DNA from: Branchiostoma belcheri
Lineage: Eukaryota; Chordata; Leptocardii; Amphioxiformes; Branchiostomatidae
Reading direction: 5' to 3'
Assembly: GCF_001625305.1 (NCBI RefSeq)
Contig: NW_017803157.1
Location: 2,662,945-2,726,944 of the forward strand
DNA length: 64,000 bases
The notes below the pieces were generated by a model. It had not been told where the DNA came from and did not search any database. It was given only the letters and a program-made list of their open reading frames with translations. This document shows positions 11,323 to 23,426 of the stretch, piece by piece (the first letter of the stretch is position 1; each line of letters opens with the position of its first letter). The position numbers and the translations under genes are program-made.

Positions 11323-13534
11323 GATACATTTTCGAGATAAATTCCGGAGTTTTCGAGTCAACCGTTCATTGTGACTCTGAAGAAGAGTGACGAATGTCAC
11401 TCGAGATGTCCAGAATTTATCTCAACAATTTTTTTCCAGTAGTAGGGTGTGGATTTGAGTATTGTTTACTTGAATGTCTAACCTTCACCGACGTAGCTCA
11501 GGGGTACCTTCACATGGTCACAGTGAAACACATAACTTCACAAATGCCACAGGAAACGGTATTTATCAGCCAGAATCTAACCAGACAACAACCTTTCTTG
11601 TCTGTCCGAGTCAATTCTAACGACATCTCCCGGCCAAAATCGACGCCAGCTTGTCTATACTATGATCTCCAGAGCCCTTGATATCTCGGATATCCAACCA
11701 TCAACTCCGTATAGATTGATTCTATATTTTCTAAAAACGTATATGAAATTGCAGTAATTCGTCTTTCCTCACGAAATACGAGACCCGAGGTGAATTAGCC
11801 CAAGATAAATCCGTGCACGTACATGTCGTCGTGTATATGTTTTATATCCATTTAGCATTATATCTTTATATCTGTTGATAGATGGCCACCCAACCAAAGT
11901 CGTTAATATTCATTGCAAGCGGTTCCCCAGTGGAAAACGAGTATAATGATGTAAGAATGACACATACACTGGTACTCCCTCATGAAAAATATGAGGAAAC
12001 ACAACAGCTGCCTAGAAAGTTAACATTTGCAAAACAAATGTATAATGTTTACCTTCATATGGGCTGGCTTGATAACTACTGCTCTTTTATTTCTTGCTCA
12101 AACACATTCATATACATATGTATGGTGAGAAGTTCCTCCAACTCTGTTCTGCTACAAAATGTAACCCAACACCACAGTGACAGTGACAGACGTCTGGTCC
12201 AGGTCATTGACCTTATTTGTTTGGAGAACAATGTGCCATTTCGTAGCCACGTACATTTATCAAACTGACATCTTGATAACTTAATGTAAAGGCTGCATGT
12301 TTTATTGAAGAAGGGACTACAAACGACTAACAGAGCCGCTTGGCAAGAATTTCTTCTTTTTTTTTCAAAAGATTGTAAAAATGGATCGATAATAAATTAG
12401 AAAGTGATACAACACACAAACTTTAGGATCCCCCTGCGTAATCAATATGAGTCCAAGGAGTAATGGGTGCATGAGGAGCGATCAAGTCATTTTGACTGAA
12501 GGAATCACTTTGAAAAATCAATTTTCCCATCTACGTTAACCCGGTCTATACTGCTGCTAATGCACTCCCACAAGAATGGTACATTCCATATGAACTTTAT
12601 GGACTAGAGTTCTACGATCTTATACCTTAACCGCCATATGATGTTAACATTTACCACTGACGAATTGTCAATATATTGTTTCTCATTGATAATGCGAATA
12701 TGAAGATACTCATTTGCACAAGTTAGTCATATTCTCCACCCAATGGCAGTCTTATCTTAACAAAAAAGTTAATCTAGCATTTCCTCATAAATTATATAAA
12801 TAAGGTACTAATTTGAATAAGTTATGTTTAATGATGTTCATCTTCAAGTAACTTCCAAATGAGGAAGTTATAAATTCCTGGCTTTTAGCATTTTGCAATT
12901 ATAGCATTCATCCATTATGCAAATTAGGTCTTCATTTTCGTCCCCTTAGATTATGCTACAACACAGATACGTCAGCTTTTGTTTTGTACATGTAGACTCA
13001 GTTTGGGAAACTTGCTAGGTATTCTTCTACGTTTGGTAGGCATTTCATGAAAGTTTAGTATCCGCCGAAGGGGCACCTTGACACTTCTAACTTTTCCCCA
13101 AATCCCCGTACGGAAACATTGCCGCCTAGCGCACGTTTTAATCCCGGAGAAGTTCCAGAAGGACATGAGAAACGCCGCTATGAAGCCCGTCCCCAGGCAG
13201 GTACTTACCCAAAATTACCACCGGAAATCATTCCAGGAGATACAGCTCCATTATAGTTACTTAGGACAAGATTCCCCAACAGGAAACCCACAGCTAATGG
13301 TGCAGGAGGTGATAAGTGAGCGAGAAAATTAATGCATCCAGCGAACAAAATTACATTTGCCTGGTAATAAGAAGCAAGCAGCGCATCCTGTCATTGTTGT
13401 GGCAGGAAACGCCAGCCTACTTTTGCCTCAAGTTGCCGTGTATTGGCGAGAAGGACGTGTTTGATGTTTCGATGATGTTGGTGGTGATTTTTAGACGCAC
13501 AAGGAAAGTTATCCAGGACACATTTCGGGTCATT
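11323..13534. other. Anonymous sequence
   Basis: GAGATAAATTCCGGA at 11335 and TCCAGAATTTATCTC at 11409 form a small inverted pair around GAAGAAGAGTGACGAATGTC. A 128-residue plus-strand frame at 11882-12268 is unrecognised and lacks clear splice context. Confidence 0.4.
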
Positions 13535-13640
13535 CAAGGCATCCGATGCAATTTCAGGGCAGCAAAACTGTGGGTTCTCAAAGTCAACTTTCTGGCCATT
13601 CTTTTAATGTAATAATTTGAATCGATCCTATCTTATACTA
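13535..13640. mobile_element. MITE family B, left fragment
   Basis: AAGGCATCCGATGCAATTTC then AGGGCAGCAAAACTG and CAAAGTCAACTTTCTGGCCA, the family B left arm. Confidence 0.7.
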
Positions 13641-14178
13641 TACTGTGAGACAAGCATGTGATGCCTGGTGGTAGACAGTTCCAGACATTGGTCCAAGCTA
13701 GCCCATGGGTCTTCTGAAGTTTTCTCGCTGAGGTTTTGGGACATTCGGTTGATTGCTTGTACTTTGTCTGGTTGCCCTTTATTGTCTGTACTTTAGTCTC
13801 TTCGGTAGACAGACAACATGCGCATGTATGTGATTTCTGTTTCTTTACAATTCTTTGAGAGGAATCCAGAGTTAGGGCCATGCGTGTGTCTGGTGGTAGA
13901 CTGTTCCAGACAATGGTCCACGGTAGCCTGTGGATCTTCTGAAGCTCTCTCCAGAGGTTTTGGACATCCAGTTGATTGCTTGTCCTCTGTTGTCTGGTTG
14001 CCCTTGTCTGGTTGCCCTTTATTGCTTGTACTTTAATCTCTTCAGTAGACAGACAACCTATGGATCTTCCGAATTCGAAGCTCTCTCGCCGAGGTTTTGG
14101 GACATCCAGTTGATTGCTTCTGCTTCCTCTGGTTGTCCTTATACTTTGGTCTTTGCAGTAGACGAATATCTTCTGCAT
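13633..14178 (-). pseudogene. Decayed LINE reverse-transcriptase C-terminus, internally duplicated
   Basis: The minus-strand frame has two diverged copies of a LINE C-terminal pattern: QLDVPK.RRE ... TIVWNSLPPDTRMALTLDSS, and later ECPKTSARK ... TNVWNCLPPG. This resembles the QLDVPRTRTE ... WNSLPxxIRTxxTLDSF ending of L2/CR1-like polyproteins. A further partial unit lies at about 14040-14160. The units share GGTTTTGGGACATCCAGTTG on the plus strand and were duplicated locally after the element died. No catalytic domain remains. The host-gene alternative is unlikely given the family pattern. Confidence 0.6.
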
Positions 14179-14685
14179 GTAGGGAGGAAGTTTTTGACGC
14201 AGACTCAGCTAGAATCCCCTGCTGTCTCTCCCCTGCAGCAGTAACATTGATCTGACATGGCCGCACGGGGAAATAACGACATTCGTGCGCTAAATCAAGA
14301 CGATAAAACGGTTAGTATTACATCGTTAAGTAGATACGCCATAACTCTGCAGAAACCACCCTTGTCAAACCCTGCAGCAAAACACAGCCCGATAAAAGTG
14401 CAACTTACTCTAATTTCCCCCAAGAAGGTTAACAGGACAGTTAAGTTTAGTGAACCGCGTTTTTCTCATCTGTTCACAATATATCTTCACATCCAATAAA
14501 CTTCCCTGGTCATCGTATAGTACTGGACATAAAATCGGACCATATATATTAAGCATCTGTTATCAAACCAGACATTTTGGGAAAATTAAACCTTCATAGG
14601 AAAATATTAATGGCAACTTTTAGTTGGTAGTATTAGATGATGTATGTATGTGACATGTTGTCACAATATGTAGTCGAGCGCCGAC

Positions 14686-15020
14686 TGTTAAAGTCGTCCG
14701 ATGCAATTTCGTGGGGGGGGGGGGGGCTCGGTATTTTCCAAGTCAATATTTTGCAATTGGTTTTTTTAAATAGTAGTTGAATCCTTATCTTATATAGTAT
14801 ACTGATATCTGGTAGACTACATGTAGCTATTTATGGGTGGTTCCTCAAAAATAAAGGGGCTTCTCACGTGGCTTGTTTTGGGGCTATTTTAAACGCCACA
14901 AGTATAAAATGATGAGAAAAATGTTCTAATAAATGGCAGTAAATGTCAATATCAGACAGCTTTCCTCATCCAGAATATTTTTTGTTTGCTGCCCTGAAAT
15001 TCCACTGGATAACCAATTAC
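14686..15020. mobile_element. MITE family B, near-complete, with G14 run
   Basis: Left GTCGTCCGATGCAATTTCG followed by 14 G (14713-14726). Internal GTTCCTCAAAAATAAAGGGG and AATGGCAGTAAATGTCAATA. Right TGCCCTGAAATTCCACTGG. Confidence 0.75.
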
Positions 15021-16226
15021 ACAACTTCCGATTTGTATTTCCCAAATATGTCGATTTCTCATACCATACAAGTAATAAACTGAATACACTCCAACGGTAC
15101 TTAGGAGCAAAAATAATGATATCTAAATAAAAAAAGAACATTATCATATAACGTATTCAAGGAATGATATGGATATATTATTCTACCATAGATTGCAATT
15201 AGGATACAAATTATAATTGTAAATACAATTAGTTCATAACGGAAATTATGACTTAACGTTTGCCTACATAACGATGAAATGTCCCCTTTATTATTGGTAT
15301 ATATAATATCCCCTTTATTATTGGTAATTACGTTTCTCAAGCATATTTATGGATGAAATGGAAGATTGCTTCGAAATTGGCAATAACATATTAAATGTTG
15401 ACCTAAGAGGTCATTTCATATCACAGGCAATTTCGACTTCCTGTTATTTCATGTCGCTAGCGTAGTTCCAATTACACGTAAAACCATATACGTTATCACT
15501 AAGCAGTTAACAAAAGTTGCTAGCTGACGTGTACTATACGCAGTTGTATGTCTTCTTGGTCATAGAAGACGATGATTCAAGTGAAACTGATGCATTAAGC
15601 AACAATGCTCTCACGGTGAATCATTAGTTAGTCATCGACAAAATCACAAAAAGGTTGAGATGTTATGAAGATCTATAATGAATATTTATCTGTGTTGGTA
15701 GTAATCATTGTTAAACTTTATTACAACACAGAGAGTACAAAGGATCAAGTCCACTTGTCTGCAATCGTAACTCACGTGAGTTTACGTTCTGAAGTGATTG
15801 GTTATCAATTATCGTGATGAAGGCGACAGTGGTCGTTGAAAATTTGATTCTTGTGTACTCTTTGTGTTGGAATAAAGTGTAACATTGTAGAATGATATGA
15901 AAATCTACTTGTGTTATAAAATTCTAAGCAGGGATGCATGCGAATGCCACGTGTTTACCTAACAAAAGTGCTCTCATTATCAGTAAGGGCACTTTTGTGG
16001 GAATAATAAATTGTTGTGTGAGAATGATAAGTTGTTGTTCCTACACGGACCCATGTGAGAATGATAAGTAGCTTTCCTACAGCGGGGGTTTAAAATGTCG
16101 TGTTTCTATTGCCCGGTCGTGACACGTGGCCGTTTGCCCCCGAGCTGTGCTCTCACCGTGGAAAATTCGTGACATGAGTGTTATGCTGTTCTTATCAATA
16201 TCTTATAGCGTCGTGCATCGTGCAAA
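15021..16226. other. Mostly AT-rich anonymous sequence around the foldback element
   Basis: Apart from the foldback element at 15712-15885 and a short direct repeat CCCCTTTATTATTGGTA near 15281 and 15311, nothing was seen. Confidence 0.45.
15712..15885. mobile_element. Foldback element with Penelope-like motif, copy 1
   Basis: Ends are imperfect inverted repeats (AACTTTATTACAACACAGAG and CTTTGTGTTGGAATAAAGTG). Inside is GATGAAGGCGACAGTGGTCG-TTGAAAA, which resembles the GAAGAAGGC...GTCGAAA motif seen at Penelope-like ends. The relation is inferred from memory of such ends. Confidence 0.5.
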
Positions 16227-16495
16227 GGTGCAATAGCTCAATTCGTACTCGCTTTGTAACCGGGAGGTCGTGAGTTCAAACCCCGGCTGGGTCATGATAC
16301 CAAAGACTTTAAAAATGGTACACACTTCTTTCTCTTCTTAGCACTCAGCACATATGAGAAAGAGTGTAGGAAGGTCAAACACACAGCACTACCACCGGAC
16401 TAGCCCCCTGCTGTAGTGCCCTAGCCTGCACAACTGTGTGTCGCCCAAGGGCTACGGAAATGGACATGGGCACCAAACCCTATGCTCTGCACATA
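16227..16495 (+). mobile_element. tRNA-derived SINE (tRNA-Ala-like head), copy 1
   Basis: The head carries an A-box-like AATAGCTCAATTCG and a B-box-like GAGTTCAAACCCCGG, followed by a non-tRNA body containing AAAAATGGTACACAC, AGGTCAAACACACAG and GGGCTACGGAAATGGACATGGG. A second copy with the same order of blocks is at 22581-22830. The tRNA fold is degenerate, so this is a SINE and not a working tRNA gene. Confidence 0.75.
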
Positions 16496-17268
16496 GCACG
16501 GGAGACCTTTTCGTGCATAACGTCAAAATAGAGAAGCCAACAAGTGCTAACTCTTTGATATTCATGAAATAAGCCCAAATCAATGATTACCAATTGTATC
16601 CAGTATTATACAATGATTGAAATGCATCCAGTTTATTGTGACTTTACACAAACATGTAACAGAAAGGCATACCGTCAATGAAATGCTCACAGACACCTTC
16701 TTCATTCAATGAAGACTAACAGCGTCTGGTGATTCATAACTACGTACGCATCACTGCGTATTCGCATATACAAAGCCCATTTGTCGTAGCACACTACACT
16801 TTTTCCTCATCAATCTAGTATGTTATATCAGATTGATAGTGCTACTGATATCCGTGGTCTGAGCACGTATAGTCTGGGATGTAATATTCTCGATGTATTT
16901 AAATCTATCATTTGTTGATACCAAAAAGAATATACTCGACAGTCATAAATACACGTCTGACAGCATTTAGTTTTGTATGTATCGTCAGTGAACTTGTGGC
17001 TAATTTTACTCCAGTAACTGTCGGAGTATCCCAGCTACAGTTAATTGTGCTCTTCGTCTCTGTCCTGTGTCTTTCATCATGTTGCATTTCGGTTATTCAG
17101 TCCCATCCTCACGCGTGCCTCCTTGACTTATGAAATTCTTCCGCTGCCAGTCAAGGCCGACTGGCAACTGTTAAACGCCTGTGCCGGTGAATGAGGTTCA
17201 GGGCCGGTGAACTCTGACAGAAGAACATTATTAACCTTTGCCGGCATCCTGTAGAATAGGCTGCGAAC

Positions 17269-17748
17269 CAGGGTTCGAAATACCCACTCTCACACTCTCG
17301 CAAGTCATGCTTTCTGTGCGAGACTTTTGGGAGACGCCAAGTTGCTCGGCGCGCTGGTTATCTTTTGTTTTTTGCTTACAAAGCGATCTTGTATGTTTCA
17401 GTGTTTTGGCATAGTTTTTTTTTTTATCTTAATGTACTCATGTGTACTTGAGTACTTACTAAACATCTTTTAGATAAATAAATCGTGGGTGATTTTATTT
17501 TAGACAGGTTTGTTCATTAGCTTTCATTAGTTTTGAATTATTTTGAATTCGAATTTAAACTTGTGCTTTCATTAGTTTTCGAATTCTTTTTGAATTCTTT
17601 TAAATTCTCTGTTGACAGGATACTATAGCTAATGATTTCTTTTACGTTAAAGCGTTGTAAATTGTGGCAACCCCAAAGATTGATGAGCAACCTCGCTGTT
17701 GGCTGAGGCTGACTAGGCAACATGAGAAAATAAGTATTTCGAACCCTG
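17269..17748. mobile_element. hAT-like non-autonomous element (480 bp) in the receptor 3' flank
   Basis: The two ends are perfect inverted copies of CAGGGTTCGAAATAC (17269-17283 and 17734-17748). CAGGG starts are typical of hAT elements. No transposase frame is visible inside. The 8-base flanks do not match cleanly (CTGCGAAC versus TGAACTCA), so a target-site duplication is not shown. One end lies 30 bases downstream of the receptor stop codon. Confidence 0.6.
17494..17499 (-). promoter_or_regulatory. Candidate poly(A) signal downstream of receptor stop
   Basis: AATAAA on the minus strand, about 280 bases after the receptor stop codon. It lies inside the hAT-like element at 17269-17748, so the element may supply the transcript end. 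I see no closer AATAAA. Confidence 0.35.
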
Positions 17749-17778
17749 TGAACTCATAAATCTTCCTTTCACGGCACG

Positions 17779-18508
17779 TCATTTATCATCTTCAGAACAT
17801 ATTTGTAATTTCCCGTCTTCCACGCAATACCGCCGTCTGGACATGCGGCTCTTCCGCTGGATCTGAGCAGCTTTCTCCCGCCTTCTGGTAAAATAGATCA
17901 GCACCAGGGGATTCACCACGCAGTTTGAAAATGCCAGCCAGTGAGAGATGGGATAGACGTAGTCGTGCAATCTCTTCGCGTACTTCGTTGGCAAGTCAAA
18001 ATATATATCCAACATCCAGCAGATATACAGCGGTAACCATGTCAGTAGAAATGCCATCCTTACGACACTGAGAATGGAAGACGTTGTGAGGCGTTTGGGA
18101 TGTGTTTGGGGAGGAGAAGCGTCTTTCCTTCTGCTCAGTGTTGTAGGAAAATCCTCTTTAAGCTCTTCGATAGGGCTGTGCCTTGTGACTTGTGAGACGT
18201 TGTAGCTTTCTAGAGGCTCGCGACACCTGGGGTATTTCTCCACTAAGAAGAGTAGAACGTTGATTAAAACAGGTCCGAGTAAGCACACTGCCATGAGGAA
18301 CCCCTTGTACATGAAGCTGTAGTGTGATGAGGTCCACTCCTCGTCGCAGAACCGCCGGATTCGTGATGATTTTTTGTTGTCTGAGGAGGTCACAAATATG
18401 AAATGAGGCAGGCTGATGGCCACGGATGTAGTCCAGATCAGGGCGAGAAACGGCAAGGCCTTCCTGGCGTCTTCTTGTCGCTTCTTGTTCGCCGTGATCA
18501 GGCGATAC
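17779..18508 (-). CDS. Peptide GPCR, 3' terminal coding exon (TM4-TM7 and C-tail), NPFF/RFamide-receptor-like
   Basis: This exon encodes the last 242 residues of a rhodopsin-like peptide receptor, ending in TGA at 17779-17781. It opens after a pyrimidine-rich ...TTCCACAG acceptor with one G that completes an Arg codon, followed by YRLITANKK, so the intron splits the E/D-R-Y motif. An in-frame stop lies just upstream of the acceptor, so the frame cannot extend further. TM4 is about residues 17-40 (Trp25). An ECL2 Cys is at 54. TM5 is about 65-89 (Pro79). The third intracellular loop is short and basic. TM6 is about 145-169 with WLP at 157-159. TM7 is about 184-206 with YPISHWLAFSNCVVNP. ARKAL....IW in TM4 and the HWLAFSN TM7 core resemble NPFF-type receptors. 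NPxxY is altered: NP (199-200) is followed by LVLIY, putting the Tyr two positions late. The tail is short and rich in Arg. It is probably the 3' end of the gene whose 5' exon is at 53882-54278, but the TM3 exon was not found. Confidence 0.92.
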
Positions 18509-18523
18509 CTGTGGAAGCACAAA
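18509..18523 (-). promoter_or_regulatory. Splice acceptor at the E/D-R-Y motif of receptor 3' exon
   Basis: The minus strand reads TTTGTGCTTCCACAG then G-TAT-CGC, so the intron is phase 2 inside the Arg codon. An intron at the third base of the DRY arginine codon is a known ancient, recurrent position in rhodopsin-like GPCR genes. The in-frame TGA a few codons upstream excludes a longer exon. Confidence 0.85.
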
Positions 18524-21500
18524 CATGGTCAACAGTTTGTCAAATGCTTGGGCAACACATTAGTCTTCAGTTGACGTTATTCACAGCCATATATAGTTTG
18601 AAGGGGCATTATGTAACATTTTTACACGAATAATTAAAGTATTTTAAGAGAACAAAATCATCATGTAATTGTAATTTACTTCCAATGTTCATCATATTTG
18701 CACAACTATTTCACATTTATGGTTGGCGCCAAAGCAATTCAAAGACAGACCTATTGTACCGTTTAGATCGGTACCTTGTGGTCACCCAGCCAATATGGTC
18801 GCTTACACTGCAGATCACAGCTATGTTATGAGGTATACAGTTCGATATTCAGACGTCAGTGAAAAAAATTCGTAAAGACGCTGACGTCTTTATACTCTAT
18901 ACAGAACATCGAGTTTTAAGGTCCGGGTTCATACTAACGTCCCAGTTACGAGATATAGATTGGAAATATAAAAAAAATTGGACCAATTTGTTGATTGTAG
19001 TAATAGATGATCCAGGGGCCACAGTTTGGAAGTCCTTAAAACTGACACCGATAAACTTTGTACCACGGTTTGTATAACCCCACCCTCATCTACAAGTTGT
19101 AATCCTGCTTTGTGAGCGACGATAAATCCCAAAAGGCCGGGATTTACTGCGAAAAGTTCTCTTAAACTATCATTTATTAGAAAGTCGATTCAACATTTAC
19201 AGAAAAATCGATCTGTACTGAAATGAATATCATAGGCTTCGTGCAGGGTGGTGGTTTATAGCTTCGCGTCCGCCAGTTGGGCCAACACAACAAGACAGTC
19301 GGAATCGATGATGCCAAAGGGCATTTTGGAAATTGCATTTTAAAGCCACAAAAGATCCGAGGAGAATTCAGTGTAAAATCAATTGTTCCTCACAGTCACG
19401 TATTACGACTGCCCTGGTGGCTACATATCTATCAGGGATCTGGGTAAAAAGGACCGGGACATTTGTTAGAGGCGTGGCAAGGGTAGTGCGTAATACAAAC
19501 ATCTCCCCAAGGCAATAACATGTACGTACGTGTTGCTCGTGACACAAAACTGCCAACAACGAAACATAGAACACAAAACATGGGGCGATTATATCGATCA
19601 TGAATTTATCACTAAGTAGATAATCATCATTGATGTGATACATGATAACAAATATGTTTGATATGAGAAAACATTTGTATAGAGAAATTTAGATTCCTTA
19701 CAGCCTTTGATAAACCAACTCTAACTAATCATACAGCCACCTAAATTTATAGAATGACCAAGAAGCGAGAGGAACGTCTGTATAATAGAGCGTGTATATG
19801 TACATCTATAATATAGTGTTACGTTGTATATGATTGTTAACATGTGACCTGTGCTTAGCCCAGTGGGGCAAAAATGTACAATAGAGGTCTTCATTCATTC
19901 TGGGTGACCGGATGTCGACGATACTATCCTGACTTCCATTTTTTTCTTCCAATACTCACAAGACAGATCCACAATTCAAATTAATCGGGATGTAATTTGA
20001 AGCAAGTCGCCTGAGGTAAAAGAGAAAACCTTGTAAGACTATACTTTGCTCGAGGCAATGGCGTTTTTTTTCAATGCCAGATCCTGAATAATGCAGGCAT
20101 TCCGTGGTTATGCCATAGTGGCCAGTACGTTTACCTATCTGCATTTGGTCACAATGTCATGATTATGTGCACACTAGGCAGATCAAGTGTGAATGCGGTC
20201 AGTTGTGGGTAAACCTACTTCTCTACAGTTCGGTACCATCTGTTAAGCCTTGTTGATATACCTTGATGACATCCTCTGGGAACAATGACACTGATGCCAG
20301 CGTGCAAATAAAAACGTTTGGCAAAGAACGTTATGAAATCTACGTGGTTGAACAAATAACTGAACACACAGAGTAAGGAATGGTGAATAGTAAAAAAAAA
20401 ATGTCCAGAAAATTTGAACATTCAGTTTTGCTGCTCTAAAATTGCATTGGACAAGTCTGTGTTGTCTTGATTGCGTTTGCAATTGAAGTTAAAAATCGCA
20501 GTGGTATTCACGAAAGACATATGGGGGTGGTCAAACATACTAACTTATATTTCAAATCTCAAATTGCATTTGTCCTTGTATGGATATAAAAGCCCCTGAG
20601 GCTGAGTGTATGATGATTTTACACAAGAGAGTGTCCCGACGGTTTTGACATGTGTACCTGGGGGTACAAGGAGGTAGACATATGTGTCTGACTGAAGCAT
20701 TCCCTAGTAAAAACCACGGGAACATTTCTAACTTCTATAATAATCGCCATCAAGAGTCTACTCTGCCATTCTTTTTAATCACATATCGATTCAATCCTTT
20801 CCCACATGAGCACTAGAGTACAAGAGTTTCACATATCGCAATTAATAAGTCGGCGTTATTGTGCTTTGTATTGAATATACAGCGGGGTGCTTTACAAAGG
20901 CATTTATTTATGAAATATTGATTAGAACTATACCAGGAGGCCATGTTTTATTAACGCTTGGTTTCCCTTAAATGCAGTAGGAGGCTATAAGTACGGCTTT
21001 GTTTAATGGGTACCACCCCGTACATTAGGGGCTGCAAATATTGCACCAAGCCAAGGGTAATTAGTTTTCATTCAAACCCTAATGAAGAAAAAAATACAAA
21101 TGATATAATCAATAGAAATCCTGATATATATATTTCCCAATGTCACTTCATGTGCAAAATCATGGAACAAGACCGAGAATTATTGGCATCAAGTTTATAA
21201 CATTTGCACTTGGCAGACGAGGAAAACAGCTGATCATGAAATTTACTTTTTTTATTAACTAACATACAGAATATAAAACTCCAGCACGTTGCTACTTTTA
21301 GCCTCACCACTGACAAAGAAGAATACAATCAATAAAAATATAAATGGGTGTTCCATAAGTAAAACGATAACATGTAAAAATGGATCATTCTATGAAACTG
21401 AATGTTTTGTGGGTAGTTTTAAAACAGTTATTCAATTTCGTCAAACTATTTTGTGTTGACAATAAAGGTTTGAGTCAAGGTCAAACTATGTCTATTGGTT

Positions 21501-22580
21501 TCTATTAACCAGGCTTCTTCAGGCAAATTGTGCAAATTGTGCAAATAAAAAATGGAGCCTGAAATTCAATTCATCGCTCTACATGTAGCTACATGTAGTT
21601 ACATTGATGTTGTAAACAGATACTAGCCAACCTACGACTAGTGGATCGATTGCGTGATTTTTGTTTCAGAGAGGGTATTTCATTTACACTCATAAACCGC
21701 TCACATAACAAACTATAAGCTAATCTGACAGCGTCGACTTCGGTTATGAGGTGACTTCTGCAATGAAACTGATATCAGGGCGATAACAATTTGTAACATA
21801 GACCATAGCATTGAAACTTTTATGTCCGCTGACTTAAAGATGCATTATGTAACATTTGTTGAAATATTTTCTATTAAAGAAATATTCATGTGATCGTGAT
21901 TTTCTTCCACTTGTCAATATACATTTATTTGTGAAATTATCTCACATTTCTGCATTTATGGCTGGCACTAGAACAGCCCACACGAGGCGCACTCAGTTTG
22001 TGGTGCCACCACAAACCACCAGTGTAAACAAACATGGCTGGCAACTTTCCAGCTTTTAATCGTGATGTGTCGTATTTTGGCACTTTTTGAATGATAATTT
22101 GCAATGGAATAAGGTAGATTTAACTTATTCTGTTACGAAATGACAAGAAACTTTCCTTTTTGTATCGTCCTAATGTAACATAATGCAGCTTTTAGCATAC
22201 TAACACATTGTTCGGGGTTTACTTAAAAGCCAAGCCATGATCTCCTTATAACAAGCAAGATATTACCCAAGTCCACTTACTAGACAAGTACATCAGTTAC
22301 ACTAGTGTTTCTGTTGCTAAAAATCCACGCCTTTGAAACTATATAGCTATCTCGGCCTCAGCCGCGGTGCGAAGACATACATAGATCACTCTGGAAACGG
22401 CAAAGATGACCTCCATTCTGTGATGAAATCTTCCAAGGTTATTGAAGTGACCTTCATAACATGTGGATCCCTTCTTGGGAAGTTTTGAGATGTGTGCGGA
22501 GGTTATTACACAGCAGGCGTCTGTAGAGGCAATGTCAGGGTAGGGCAGAGAGGTAATTTGGGAGTAAAATGCAGACATGC
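18524..22580. other. Presumed receptor intron, mostly anonymous
   Basis: Searched on the minus strand for a TM3 exon ending E/D-R|GT. The only near hit, at about 20131, has a stop four codons upstream. Small MITE B and C end fragments lie at 20265-20455. GACGTCAGTG...CGCTGACGTC at 18850 is a short inverted pair. Confidence 0.5.
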
Positions 22581-22830
22581 CGGTGCAATAGCTCAATCCG
22601 GAAGAGTGCTCGCTTTGCAACTGGGAGGTCGCGAGTTCAACCCCCGGCCGGGTCATATCAAAGACTTGAAAGTAAAAATGGTACATACTGCTGTCAGCAC
22701 TCAGCATGGCAAAGACTTTGGGAAGGTCAAACACACAACTCTACCAGCGGGCTAGCCACGTGCTTGCATAAATGTGTGGCCCAGGGGCTACAGAAATGGA
22801 GATGGGAACCACCCCCATGCTCCACAGCTT
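22581..22830 (+). mobile_element. tRNA-derived SINE (tRNA-Ala-like head), copy 2
   Basis: Better preserved copy of the SINE at 16227. CGGTGCAATAGCTCAATCCGG (A-box side), an anticodon-like TTTGCAA and GCGAGTTCAACCCCCGG (B-box side) are followed by the same body. Spurious open frames on both strands here come from the SINE. Confidence 0.78.
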
Positions 22831-23426
22831 ATTCTTCTTTTTCTCCACGCCTGCTGCTTTGTAACCGAAAAGAGGATGTCTTTGAGGAAAGTACGCAGCT
22901 TTTCCAACCGCCACTAAGAAGTGGATCTTTGAAGAAAGAGTACACAGCCTCTCAACTGCAGTGTTATTACTCTTTTGACTTTCTGAAAGAACCTGTTTAG
23001 CACATTGAATACCCCAATGGCGCCAGGATGCTCGGAAGAATGGCTTTTGCAGTAGCAATTGAACTCTCTTGCTTGCCTTGTTTTCTGGTAATGGCCTATT
23101 TGGACAACATCAAGATGCGGGCTTTGAAAGATAGCTTCGGTCAACTGCCTGGCCGCTCGTCTTTTCGGCTGCCCAGTGAAGCGAGTCTTTGTTGAAGGTC
23201 TCCCATGCGTGATGCGGGGAGAAGCACTATCATGTTGCCGAGCTATCGCAGCGATGCCATCAATTCTGAACGATGATACATATGGAATGCATTAAAACGA
23301 CCCACCCATATAAATATCTAAGCCAACGTTCGGAACGAAGAGGAAGAAATCAATACAAAATAGATGACCGCACTCTCTGTCTTGAACCATAGCTTAACGG
23401 GGGGCAGAACAAAAACATACAGCCAT

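Noticed and set aside
11882..12268. 128-codon plus-strand frame
   Set aside because: No recognisable domain, no splice context, and ordinary AT-rich composition. Chance is adequate.
20125..20140. Donor of the missing TM3 exon (GATAG|GTAAAC on minus)
   Set aside because: The required frame has TGA four codons upstream and no hydrophobic segment.
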